From CAWDAQ01 sp963800325 (GTDB lineage Bacteria > Actinomycetota > Actinomycetes > Actinomycetales > Dermatophilaceae), in NCBI GenBank assembly GCA_963800325.1, contig CAWDAQ010000011.1, forward strand, positions 179,238-243,237: a stretch of DNA of 64,000 bases, read 5' to 3'. Below, one piece after another: positions 41,321-49,421 of the stretch. The notes beneath the pieces were generated by a model. It made no database searches. It saw nothing but the letters and a program-made list of their open reading frames with translations, and had not been told where the DNA came from. Made by a program: the position numbers and the translations under genes. Within the stretch, counting starts at the first letter, position 1, and each line of letters begins with the position of its first letter.

Positions 41321-41833
41321 ATGGCCGTCACCCCACTTCCGGGGGTCCGCGCCGTGGACCACATCGGCGTCACGGTGCCCGACCTCGCCGAAGCCCACGA
41401 GTTCTTCACCGGCGTTCTCGGGTGCGAATACATGTACCGTCTGGGCCCTTACCGTGACGACGCGGGCAGCTGGATGACCGAGCACCTGAACGTGGAACCG
41501 CGCACGGTGATGCAGCAGCTGCACTTCTACCGGTTGGGCGGGCAGGCGATCTTCGAGGTCTTCCAGTACGCCGCCCCGGAGCAGGTCCTGTCCCCGCCGC
41601 GCAACAGTGACATCGGCGGCCACCACGTGGCCATCTACGTCGATGACCTCGACGCCGCGCTCGAGGCGCTGCACGCCAACGGGCTGGTCGTCATGGGTGA
41701 ACCGACCCGCAGCAAGGGTCCGAGCGAGGGACAACGCTGGGTGTACTTTCTGAGCCCGTGGGGGATGCAGTTCGAGCTGGTCTCCTACCCCGAGGGAAAG
41801 GCCTTCGACCACCGACCCGGGGACTTTGCGTGA
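41321..41833 (+). CDS. VOC-superfamily (glyoxalase/dioxygenase-like) protein
   Basis: The 170-residue protein has the two beta-alpha-beta-beta-beta modules of the vicinal oxygen chelate fold: 'VDHIGVTVPDLAEAHEFFT' with a metal-ligand His, and 'IGGHHVAIYVDDLDAALE' with another, then 'VYFLSPWGMQFELVSYP' with the ligand Glu. It may be a lyase, dioxygenase or epimerase acting on a small oxygenated metabolite; relatives next to catabolic clusters include methylmalonyl-CoA epimerases and lactoylglutathione lyases. AGGAGG precedes ATG 41321. It is followed by GntR. Confidence 0.8.
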   Translation: MAVTPLPGVRAVDHIGVTVPDLAEAHEFFTGVLGCEYMYRLGPYRDDAGSWMTEHLNVEPRTVMQQLHFYRLGGQAIFEVFQYAAPEQVLSPPRNSDIGGHHVAIYVDDLDAALEALHANGLVVMGEPTRSKGPSEGQRWVYFLSPWGMQFELVSYPEGKAFDHRPGDFA

Positions 41834-41877
41834 CGCAGCTGGCCGCCGGTGGTTCAGGAACCACGACCGGAGGACAC

Positions 41878-42552
41878 ATGAGCGAGGTGCCCGGCTCCAC
41901 CGCGAGCCAGCGGATCGCCGAGATCATCGGTGAGCGCATCCTGAGCGGCATGCTCGCGCCGGGCGCCCGGATCAAGCAGGAGCAGATCGCCGACGAGTTG
42001 GCGGCCAGCCGGATCCCCGTGCGCGAGGCCCTGCGCATCCTGGAGTCGCGCGGGCTGGTCACGCTGAAGTCCAACTCGGGCGCCTGGGTCTCCCAGATGG
42101 ACCCGCACGACCTCGGCATCAGCTACCAGATCCGCGAGAGGATCGAGCCTCTTCTGCTGGTCGAGAGCCTGCCGAGGCTGACCTCCGCCGACCTCGCCGA
42201 GCTGCGCGACATCCAGGACGAGATCGAGGGCAACGACGACGTCGAGCGCTTCTTGGTGCTTGACCGCCGATTCCACTGGGCGACGTATCGGCGGCATCGC
42301 GCTCCACAGCTCGCCGCGATGGTGGAACGGCTGTGGGACACCACCCAGCACTATCGCCGCGCCTTCACGCGGCTCGCCGGGAGAGAGGCCTCCTGGATCA
42401 TCACGTCCGAGCACCGGCTGCTGATCGACGCCATCTCCTCGGCCGACCCGGAGACCGCCAGCACCATCCTGACCATGCACATCCGCCGGACCAGGCTGGA
42501 GCTGGCGACGCACCCCGAGATCTTCGCAGGGGCCTCCGGGCCACGTTACTGA
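41878..42552 (+). CDS. GntR-family regulator with FCD ligand domain
   Basis: The 224-residue regulator has the GntR winged helix ('IKQEQIADELAASRIPVREA' and 'LRILESRGLVTLKS') and a C-terminal all-helical FCD domain ('LLVESLPRLTSADLAELRDI', 'HRLLIDAISSADPETASTIL') that would bind an acid or sugar acid, often with a metal. GGAGGA precedes ATG 41878. It probably responds to an intermediate of the adjacent catabolic genes and acts on the divergent region at 41211-41320. Confidence 0.9.
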   Translation: MSEVPGSTASQRIAEIIGERILSGMLAPGARIKQEQIADELAASRIPVREALRILESRGLVTLKSNSGAWVSQMDPHDLGISYQIRERIEPLLLVESLPRLTSADLAELRDIQDEIEGNDDVERFLVLDRRFHWATYRRHRAPQLAAMVERLWDTTQHYRRAFTRLAGREASWIITSEHRLLIDAISSADPETASTILTMHIRRTRLELATHPEIFAGASGPRY

Positions 42553-42612
42553 CCGAGGCACCCACGTCCACGTCGCTGGGCACCCCGGGTTCCTGGTTCC
42601 AGAGGTCCCTGG

Positions 42613-42658
42613 CCTCAGAGGTTCCAATGCCTCAGAGGTTCCACGCCTCAGAGGTCCA
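42613..42658. repeat. Three near-identical tandem units at the aldehyde dehydrogenase end
   Basis: CCTCAGAGGTTCCA occurs at 42613-42626 and 42630-42643, and CCTCAGAGGTCCA at 42646-42658, spaced 16-17 bases apart. The last unit contains the stop codon of the aldehyde dehydrogenase gene. A partial unit lies further left (about 42594-42607). Confidence 0.8.
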
Positions 42659-44081
42659 CCGCGAGGTACCGGGTCTCGAGGAACTCGTGGATGCCGGCAA
42701 ACCCGCCCTCGCGGCCGAGCCCGGACTCCTTCATCCCACCGAAGGGCGCCGCAGGGTCCGAGGCGACCCCGCGGTTGACGGCCACCATCCCCGACTGCAT
42801 CCGGCGCGCAACCCGGATGCCCTCGCCGTTGTCGCGGGCGAACACATAGGAGATCAGGCCGAACTCGGTGTCGTTGGCCATGGCGACGGCCTCGTCGGTG
42901 GAACCGACCGTGATGATCGGGGCCACCGGCCCGAAGATCTCCTCCCGGGTCAGCGTGGAGCCGTGCTCGACGCTGCGCACGATGCGCGGCGCCATGAATG
43001 CGCCTGACGAGGGGGCCTCGCAGACGGCCACCGCCGTGCCGCCCTCGTCCTCGGCGCGACCGACCATGTCGAGAACCTTGTCGCGTTCCTTGATGCTCAC
43101 CATGGCTCCGAGGTCGTTCTCCGGGGCGATCCCGGGACCGATCCGCAGCGACCCCAGGGCCGCCTGGAACCGGTCGGCGAACTCGCCGGCCAGCGACTCG
43201 TGGACGTAGAAGCGGTTCGCAGCGGTGCACGCCGACCCGCCATTGCGCATCTTCGCCACCATTGCCCCGGCAACCGCCGCGTCGAGGTCGGCACCTTCGA
43301 GCACCAGCAACGGGGCGTTGCCGCCCAACTCCATCGAGGAGGGCAGCACGCGCCGCGCCGTCTGCCTGAGCAGCAGCTTGCCGACGTGCGTCGACCCGGT
43401 GAACGACAGCGTCGCCACCCGCGGGTCGGCCAGCACCGCCTCCGAGACGGCTCCGGCCTGGGAGGTGGTGATCAGGTTGACCACGCCGTCGGGGGCGCCG
43501 GCTCGCTGCAGCACATCAGCCACCCACAGCGCGGTCAGCGGCGTCTCCGCGGCCGGTTTGAGGATCGCCGTGCACCCCGCCGCCAGAGCGGGCGCCAGCT
43601 TGCGGGTCGCCATCGCCGCGGGGAAGTTCCACGGGGTGATCATGTAGGCCACCCCCATGGGGCGGTGGTCGACGACGATGGTCTTGTCGCCACCCGGCGC
43701 TGTGCGGAAGTCACCGGCAACCCGGCATGCCTCCTCGGAGAACCAGCGGAAGAACTCGGCGGCATACGCAGCCTCTGCCCTCGCGTCGCTCCACGCCTTG
43801 CCGTTCTCCAGGACGATCAGGCGCGCACAGTCCTCGATCTGCGCCGACATGATCTCGAAGGAGCGACGAAGCACTTCCGCTCGCTCGCGCGGTGACGAGG
43901 CTGACCACGGACCAAGGGCGTCGTGTGCGGCGCCGACCGCCTGGAGCGCCTCGTCGGCGGAGGCATCGGCGACCTCGGAGAGCAGTTCCTCGGTGGCGGG
44001 GTCGTGCACCTCGAGACGCCGGCCGCAGGCGACCCACTCGCCGCCGATGAGCAGGTCGGAGGGGGTCCCCAGCAGGGACAT
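42648..44081 (-). CDS. NAD(P)-dependent aldehyde dehydrogenase (succinate-semialdehyde type)
   Basis: The 477-residue enzyme oxidises an aldehyde to an acid. It has 'ITPWNFPAAMATRKLAPALA', the cofactor loop 'LSFTGSTHVGKLL', the general base Glu in 'MELGGNAPLLV' and the nucleophile Cys in 'GGSACTAANRFYV'. 'FGGMKESGLGREGG' is the C-terminal signature. The sequence is nearest to GabD-type succinate- or glutarate-semialdehyde dehydrogenases; the true substrate is open. ATG 44081 is chosen for its AGGA site, but a GTG at 44096 overlaps the SDR stop as GTGA. Confidence 0.9.
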   Translation of the reverse strand: MSLLGTPSDLLIGGEWVACGRRLEVHDPATEELLSEVADASADEALQAVGAAHDALGPWSASSPRERAEVLRRSFEIMSAQIEDCARLIVLENGKAWSDARAEAAYAAEFFRWFSEEACRVAGDFRTAPGGDKTIVVDHRPMGVAYMITPWNFPAAMATRKLAPALAAGCTAILKPAAETPLTALWVADVLQRAGAPDGVVNLITTSQAGAVSEAVLADPRVATLSFTGSTHVGKLLLRQTARRVLPSSMELGGNAPLLVLEGADLDAAVAGAMVAKMRNGGSACTAANRFYVHESLAGEFADRFQAALGSLRIGPGIAPENDLGAMVSIKERDKVLDMVGRAEDEGGTAVAVCEAPSSGAFMAPRIVRSVEHGSTLTREEIFGPVAPIITVGSTDEAVAMANDTEFGLISYVFARDNGEGIRVARRMQSGMVAVNRGVASDPAAPFGGMKESGLGREGGFAGIHEFLETRYLAVDL

Positions 44082-44092
44082 GGCCTTCCTGG

Positions 44093-44896
44093 TCACTGGA
44101 TGACCATGCCCCCGTCGATCATGATCAACTGGCCGGTCATGTAGTCGCTGTCGGCGCTCGCCAGGAACGCCGCGGTGCCGACAACGTCCTGTGGGTAGGA
44201 GTAGCGCTGCATCAGAATCATGTTCTGCGCCAGGCTGTCCATCGACTCGCCGGGCCTGTCGAACTTCCCGATCGCGACCAGGTCCTTGTCCAGCTGCTCC
44301 CACAGCTCTGTGCGGACGACGCCGGGGCCGTAGCCGTTGACGGTGATGTTGTGCTCGATCAGCGCCTTGGCGCCGCCCTTGATCATGGCGAGCACCGCGT
44401 GCTTGCTCGCCGAGTAGACGACGACGTCGTCGAAGACCTCGCGGGAGAGGATCGAGCCCACGTTGATGATCTTGTAGGGGTAGTCCTGCTTGCCCTGCTG
44501 CTTCATCTGGCGGGCGGCGGCCTGCATGCAGTTCAGCGTGCCCCAGGCGTTGACGTCCATGATCTTCTGCCAGTTGTCCCTGGTGATGTCGAGGAAGAAC
44601 AAGGGCTTGTTGATGCCGGCGTTGTTGACCAGCACGTTGATGCTGCCGAACTCCTCGACCGTGTGGGCGACCGCCGCTGCCGCGTCCTCCTCACTGCTGA
44701 CGTCGAGCTTGACGTGGGTGGCGACGCCGCCCTTGTGACGGATCTCCTCGGCGGTTCGGGCGACGCCCTCGACGTTGACGTCACCGAGGCAGACCTTCGC
44801 TCCCTGCGCGGCGTACTCCTGCGCTACGGCGGCACCCATGCCCTGGGCTGCTCCGGTGATCAGGATGTTCTTTCCAGCGAGACGTGTTGCGTCCAT
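44093..44896 (-). CDS. Short-chain dehydrogenase/reductase
   Basis: The 267-residue classical SDR shows the cofactor motif 'ILITGAAQGMGAAVAQEYAA', Asp in 'CLGDVNVEG' favouring NAD, 'VLVNNAGINKPLFFL', and the catalytic Ser, Tyr and Lys in 'NVGSILSREVFDDVVVYSAS' followed by KHAV. It would oxidise an alcohol to an aldehyde or ketone, and resembles meso-butanediol or sugar-alcohol dehydrogenases. It lies between the M24 enzyme gene and the aldehyde dehydrogenase gene, all on the minus strand. Confidence 0.92.
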   Translation of the reverse strand: MDATRLAGKNILITGAAQGMGAAVAQEYAAQGAKVCLGDVNVEGVARTAEEIRHKGGVATHVKLDVSSEEDAAAAVAHTVEEFGSINVLVNNAGINKPLFFLDITRDNWQKIMDVNAWGTLNCMQAAARQMKQQGKQDYPYKIINVGSILSREVFDDVVVYSASKHAVLAMIKGGAKALIEHNITVNGYGPGVVRTELWEQLDKDLVAIGKFDRPGESMDSLAQNMILMQRYSYPQDVVGTAAFLASADSDYMTGQLIMIDGGMVIQ

Positions 44897-44935
44897 CTCA
44901 GAATGCTCCTTTGTGTGTCGGGTAACGGAGACGAA

Positions 44936-46222
44936 TCAGTAGGGGTTGGCGACGAACAGGTCGTCGGCTGGGAACTTGGTGAGCACCTGGGCGCCTCGCT
45001 CGGTGACCACCACCTCCTCCTCGATCCGCGCGGCGGAGATGCCGTCGGAGGCCGGGCAGTAGGTCTCGAGCGCGAAGACCATGCCGGCCTTGATCTCAAC
45101 CGGGTCGGTCAGGCTGTTGAGCCGGGAGATGATCGGCCGCTCGTGCAGCCCGAGGCCCAGCCCGTGGCCGAACTGCAGCCCGAAGGCGTCCATCTCGCTT
45201 GCGAAGCCGAGGTCTGTGGCCCTGGGCCAAAGCTGGGCCACCTCGTCGGTGCCGACCCCGTGGCCCACCTTCTCGATGGCGGCGTCCATCCAGCTCCGGG
45301 CCCTCGTGTACGCCTCCCGCTGCGACGCCGTCGACGTGCCGACGGAGAACGTGCGGTAGTAGCAGGTCCGATATCCGTTGTAGGAGTGGATGATGTCGAA
45401 GAAGGCCTGGTCGCCCGGGCGGATCAGCCGGTCGCTGAAGTTGTGTGGGTGCGGGTTGCAGCGCTCACCGGAGACCGCGTTGATGGCCTCGACCTGGTCC
45501 GAGCCCATCTCGTAGAGCCGCTTGGCCGCCAGGGCCACGATCTCGTTCTCGCGGATGCCCGGCTTGAGCACGTCGACGATGTCCTGGTACACGCCATCCA
45601 CCATCGCGGCGGCTTGGCTCAGCAGCATGATCTCGTCGACCGACTTGATCGAGCGAGCACCGAGCATGTGCTGCTGGATGTCCACGACCTTCAGGCCTTG
45701 GGCCTGCATCTCGAACAAGAACGCCGGCTCGACGATGTCGACCCCGATGGGCTCGTCAGCAACACCTCTGTCGGTCAGCAGACCCTTGATCGTCGCGACC
45801 GCATCCCTCATCAGCCCGACCTCGGGATGGATCGCCCCACGCAGACCGAGCATGCCCGCCCGGCAGCGGTCTTCCTCCAGCCACGGCGCGAACAGCTTGT
45901 GGTGCTTGGCCGCTGAGCCGAAGTCCCACAGGTAGGGCTTCGCGTCCTCGGTCAGCAGCGCGTACCGCGACATCTTGTCGCCCAGCGCCCCACCGATCCA
46001 GGTCTGTGTCGTGTAGCGAATGTTGTAGAAGTCGAAGAGCAGGAAGGCTCCGCAACCACTCGTCCGCAACGCATCCACGGCGCGGCCAAGTCGATACTCG
46101 CGAAGTCGAGCGAAGTCGACGCGGGCCTCGTAGTCGACGCCCATATGCCCGGGGGCGGGGATCATCCTGGTGGCGAAGTCCAATGCCGGCGCCTGTGGAG
46201 GCGGTGTGGTTGTCTGCGTCAT
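44936..46222 (-). CDS. M24-fold enzyme resembling DMSP lyase DddP
   Basis: The 428-residue protein has the creatinase/aminopeptidase P fold: an N-terminal domain and a C-terminal pita-bread domain with metal-site segments 'DQAFFDIIHSYNGYRTCYYR', 'HGLGLGLHERP', 'LETYCPASDG' and 'ARIEEEVVV'. The opening 'RMIPAPGHMGVDYEARVDF', 'WDFGSAAKHHKLFAPWLEE' and 'SGERCNPHPHNFSDRLIRPG' follow what I recall of DddP, the iron enzyme that splits dimethylsulfoniopropionate to DMS and acrylate. A peptidase or another C-S/C-N lyase remains possible. An AGGAG precedes ATG 46222. It stands with a sugar-type importer, SDR and ALDH genes. Confidence 0.6.
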   Translation of the reverse strand: MTQTTTPPPQAPALDFATRMIPAPGHMGVDYEARVDFARLREYRLGRAVDALRTSGCGAFLLFDFYNIRYTTQTWIGGALGDKMSRYALLTEDAKPYLWDFGSAAKHHKLFAPWLEEDRCRAGMLGLRGAIHPEVGLMRDAVATIKGLLTDRGVADEPIGVDIVEPAFLFEMQAQGLKVVDIQQHMLGARSIKSVDEIMLLSQAAAMVDGVYQDIVDVLKPGIRENEIVALAAKRLYEMGSDQVEAINAVSGERCNPHPHNFSDRLIRPGDQAFFDIIHSYNGYRTCYYRTFSVGTSTASQREAYTRARSWMDAAIEKVGHGVGTDEVAQLWPRATDLGFASEMDAFGLQFGHGLGLGLHERPIISRLNSLTDPVEIKAGMVFALETYCPASDGISAARIEEEVVVTERGAQVLTKFPADDLFVANPY

Positions 46223-46337
46223 GGTCTCTTCTCCTAACACGGGTCCGATGGAGGCGGGCTGAACTGACTCCCGGAAGGCTGCCCCGCGGACCCTTCCGGG
46301 GGCAGACCGACACAGGGCGGCTGCCGGCGTCTACTGG

Positions 46338-47324
46338 TCACCATTCGGGGGCGACGGCGGGGTCGGAGGCATTCTTCTTGGTCACCTTCACCGAGGGCAT
46401 GAGCAGGTTCTTCTCGACCGCCTGGCCGGTGAGGACGTCATTGGCCAGGATCACTGCGTGTTGGCCGTCCCAGGACGAGGACTGGAAGATCGTGCCGTCG
46501 AGGTCGCCGGACTTCACCAGGGGATTCCCCAGCTTGGTGTTGCCGATCGAGGTGATGATCAGCGGCTTGGGGTCGATGCCGCGGGCCTTGAGGGCAGCGA
46601 TGGCTCCTGCCACCATCGTGTCGTCGGCGGCGAAGATGCCGTCCACCTTGGCGGCGCCCACAGACGTGAGCATCTCCGAGGTGACGGTCTGCGAGGTGTC
46701 CTTGTTCCAGTCGCCTGGTTGTTCGGCCAGGATCTTGACGTTGGGGCAGGCCTTCTTGATCGTATCCACGAAGCCTGCGCGACGGCTGATGGCCGTGGAG
46801 TTCCCCGTCAGGCCGTCGACCACGAGGATGTTCGTGGACTTCCCGGCGGCCAGCCCGCACATGATCTGGGCTGACGCGGCGCCCTCACCGTAGGTGTCCG
46901 GACCGGAGAAGCCCTTGGTCAGGGGGATGTCCTTGGGATTCACGTTGGAGTTGGTGACGGTAACGGGGATGTGGGCCGCGTTCGCGTCGACCAAACACGG
47001 TCGGACCGTGTCATTGACGGCCGGCCACAGGATGATCAGGTCCGGCTTGGCGGCCACGGCCACCCTGCATTGGCTGTCCTGGGCATTGGCGTCGTACTGC
47101 GAGTTCGTGATCGTCAGCTTGATGTTGTCCTTGGTCGCCTGCTTCTTCATCGCGGGCAGGTATGTCGTGCCGTAGGGCTGGTCGGTCCCTTGCGGCAGGA
47201 GGGCATACACCTTGTAGGGGCGGCCGGAGCCGGTGGACGACCCTGCGCCGTCGGAGGAGCAGCCCGCCACGGCCAATCCGATCGCCACCAGGCCGGCTCC
47301 TGCCACGGTGCGGGAGATGCGCAT
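46338..47324 (-). CDS. CUT2-type ABC importer substrate-binding lipoprotein (RbsB-like)
   Basis: The 328-residue protein has a lipoprotein signal with lipobox VAGC at about residue 22, followed by a type I periplasmic-binding fold: 'VYALLPQGTDQPYGTTYLPA', 'DLIILWPAVNDTVRPCLVDA', 'DGIFAADDTMVAGAIAALKA' and 'LIITSIGNTKLGNPLV'. It delivers a small ligand to the permeases encoded next to it. Relatives bind ribose, other sugars or autoinducer-2; this ligand is unknown and may be the substrate of the adjacent M24 enzyme. Confidence 0.9.
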   Translation of the reverse strand: MRISRTVAGAGLVAIGLAVAGCSSDGAGSSTGSGRPYKVYALLPQGTDQPYGTTYLPAMKKQATKDNIKLTITNSQYDANAQDSQCRVAVAAKPDLIILWPAVNDTVRPCLVDANAAHIPVTVTNSNVNPKDIPLTKGFSGPDTYGEGAASAQIMCGLAAGKSTNILVVDGLTGNSTAISRRAGFVDTIKKACPNVKILAEQPGDWNKDTSQTVTSEMLTSVGAAKVDGIFAADDTMVAGAIAALKARGIDPKPLIITSIGNTKLGNPLVKSGDLDGTIFQSSSWDGQHAVILANDVLTGQAVEKNLLMPSVKVTKKNASDPAVAPEW

Positions 47325-47376
47325 TGGTGTTTCTCCTTCTCATCGGTGGAGGTCTCACGGGGTTGGTGGGCTGATC

Positions 47377-48408
47377 TCAGCCGGCGGCCGGGGCCCGGCG
47401 GCCTTGGAGCCAGGTGCGTACGCCCCCAGCGACTGCGCGAAGACTTGCCGGGTCGGTGATCACCGCGATGAAGAGCACCGTGCCGATGAAGACCTGCTGG
47501 ACCTCGGCCTGCACCCCGTACAGGGTCAGCCCGACGGTGAGGATGCCCAGTGAGCCTGCCCCGACGAGCGTGCCCAGGACCGAGCCGCGGCCACCGGTCA
47601 GGACCGTCCCGCCGATGATGGCTGCGGCGAAGCTTGTCAGGAGTGCCGTGGATCCGGCGGTGGGGTCGGCCGCGGTGAGCTCGAGGGTGTTGATCACACC
47701 AGCCAGCGCGGCCACGAAGCCGGAGAGCATGAACCCGGTGAGGATCCGCCCAGACACCGGGATGCCGGTGTCGTGGGCCGCCTGGCGGTTGCCACCGACC
47801 GCGTAGAACTCGCGGCCGGCCCGGACCCGCGTGAGAAAGATCTGGAGCGCGATGAACGCGAGCAGGAACAGGATGATCCGGGGAGTGATGGGCCCGATCA
47901 GCGGCCTGCCGAAACTGATGCCGGCATCGGCGTTGGTCAGCGGCACGGGCCTCTCGCCGGAGAGCACGAAGGCGACTCCACGCAGGGCGAACAGCATGCC
48001 CAGCGTCGCGATGAACGAGTTGATTCCGACCTTGACGACGAAGAACGTGTTGACCGCTCCGATCGCCAGCCCGGTGCCCAGTGCCAAGACGATCCCCAGG
48101 AAGAGGTTGGGCACCATGGCCATGATGACCCCGGAGACGGCAAGAGTGCTCGCGACACTGAGGTCGAGCTCGCCCATCAGGATGACCGCGGTGAGACCGA
48201 TAGCCACCAGGCCGATGAGGGACATGAACTCGAGAGTCACCTGGTAGGCGGTGAAGACGGTAGGTGCGAAGATCAGGGCGACGATGGCGAGCACCGCCAG
48301 CAGGATGACGCCGCGCGACTCCGTCCGCCGTCCGAGGGCCGCTTGGACCCTGGTGGAGAGGTTGCCGGGACGGGCCCCGCCGAGGTTCATCGATTCAGTC
48401 GAGGACAT
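47377..48408 (-). CDS. CUT2-type ABC importer permease (second)
   Basis: This 343-residue permease of the RbsC family has eight to ten helices and the family block 'GRGSVLGTLVGAGSLGILTV', plus 'MGELDLSVASTLAVSGVIMA' near the front. It overlaps the other permease by one base (TGATG). Two different permease subunits are encoded, so the channel is probably a heterodimer driven by the fused ATPase. It ends the transporter operon before the binding protein. Confidence 0.92.
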   Translation of the reverse strand: MSSTESMNLGGARPGNLSTRVQAALGRRTESRGVILLAVLAIVALIFAPTVFTAYQVTLEFMSLIGLVAIGLTAVILMGELDLSVASTLAVSGVIMAMVPNLFLGIVLALGTGLAIGAVNTFFVVKVGINSFIATLGMLFALRGVAFVLSGERPVPLTNADAGISFGRPLIGPITPRIILFLLAFIALQIFLTRVRAGREFYAVGGNRQAAHDTGIPVSGRILTGFMLSGFVAALAGVINTLELTAADPTAGSTALLTSFAAAIIGGTVLTGGRGSVLGTLVGAGSLGILTVGLTLYGVQAEVQQVFIGTVLFIAVITDPASLRAVAGGVRTWLQGRRAPAAG

Positions 48409-49421
48409 CACTTCGCCATCCTTCTGGCCAGGGCGTCGACGGAAACCGCGAAGACGATCAATACGCCGATCGCGATCTGCTGCCAGCCGACGCTGATCTT
48501 GTTCAGCACCAGCACGTTGGTCAGGACGCTGATGAAGACCACCCCCAACAGGGTGCGTAGCACGCTGCCGCGCCCACCAAAGACGCTCGTGCCGCCGATG
48601 ATGATGGCCGCGAGGGCCTGGAAGTCGAATCCGGTGGCCATCGTCGACACCGCGGTATTGGAGAAAGCGGCGAGGACGAATCCGGCGATCATGGCGGCGA
48701 GAGCGGTGATGACGAAGGCGCCGACCACCACGCGGGGTGTGGAGACTCCGGCGAGCCGGGTCGCCTCCTTGTTGGAGCCGACGGACCGGATGGCGAACCC
48801 GAAGGTGGTCCGCCTCAAGACGAAGGCCAGGAGCAACGTCATGAGGACGAGCACGATCATCGACAACGGAATCGTGGCGATCTTGATCTGGCCCATGGCT
48901 TTGATGGGGCCGTCCGCCGGGCCGAAGAAGATGCTGCCTCCCGAGAGCCAGCGCAGAAGTCCCAGGCCGATGTAGGTGGTGGACAGGGTCACGATGACGG
49001 CATTCGCCCGGAAGTACCCCACGGCCACGCCGTTGAGCGCGCCGTAGAGCAGTGCGACGAGCAGTGCGACGACGACGGCGCCGAGAATATTGGTGGCGTT
49101 GCTGACGCCGATGAAGATCACGGCGGAAGTCGCGACCTGCGCTACCACCGAGAGGTCGAGGTAGTTGCCGCTCATGACGACGAAGGTCATCCCGACCGCG
49201 ACGATGCCGACGGGCGCCGCTCGGTTGAAGACGTCGGTGATGTTGACAAGGGAGACGAAGCCGTCGACGAAGAGGGCAGCGAGGAGGATCAGCAGCACGG
49301 TGAACACGAAGATCCCGCGCTCGGCGGTCCACTGCATCACCGAGGCCTGGGGCGTGCCGGGACCGGCCTGGCTGGGGGAGGCCTGAGTCGGCGCCTCCGG
49401 GGCTGGGGCTGTCTTGCTCAT
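48408..49421 (-). CDS. CUT2-type ABC importer permease (first)
   Basis: The 337-residue RbsC-like permease has 'SGNYLDLSVVAQVATSAVIF', 'IRSVGSNKEATRLAGVST' (coupling loop) and 'GGTSVFGGRGSVLRTLLGVV'. A Pro/Ala-rich cytoplasmic N-terminus of about 25 residues precedes the first helix. It overlaps the ATPase by four bases and the second permease by one, so all are translated from one transcript. Confidence 0.92.
   Translation of the reverse strand: MSKTAPAPEAPTQASPSQAGPGTPQASVMQWTAERGIFVFTVLLILLAALFVDGFVSLVNITDVFNRAAPVGIVAVGMTFVVMSGNYLDLSVVAQVATSAVIFIGVSNATNILGAVVVALLVALLYGALNGVAVGYFRANAVIVTLSTTYIGLGLLRWLSGGSIFFGPADGPIKAMGQIKIATIPLSMIVLVLMTLLLAFVLRRTTFGFAIRSVGSNKEATRLAGVSTPRVVVGAFVITALAAMIAGFVLAAFSNTAVSTMATGFDFQALAAIIIGGTSVFGGRGSVLRTLLGVVFISVLTNVLVLNKISVGWQQIAIGVLIVFAVSVDALARRMAK

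Noticed and set aside
44936..46222. Plain Xaa-Pro aminopeptidase
   Set aside because: The fold is right, but the opening and central segments follow the DddP pattern rather than PepQ/PepP, and the neighbours are metabolite-import and oxidation genes. It is kept as an alternative, with lowered confidence.
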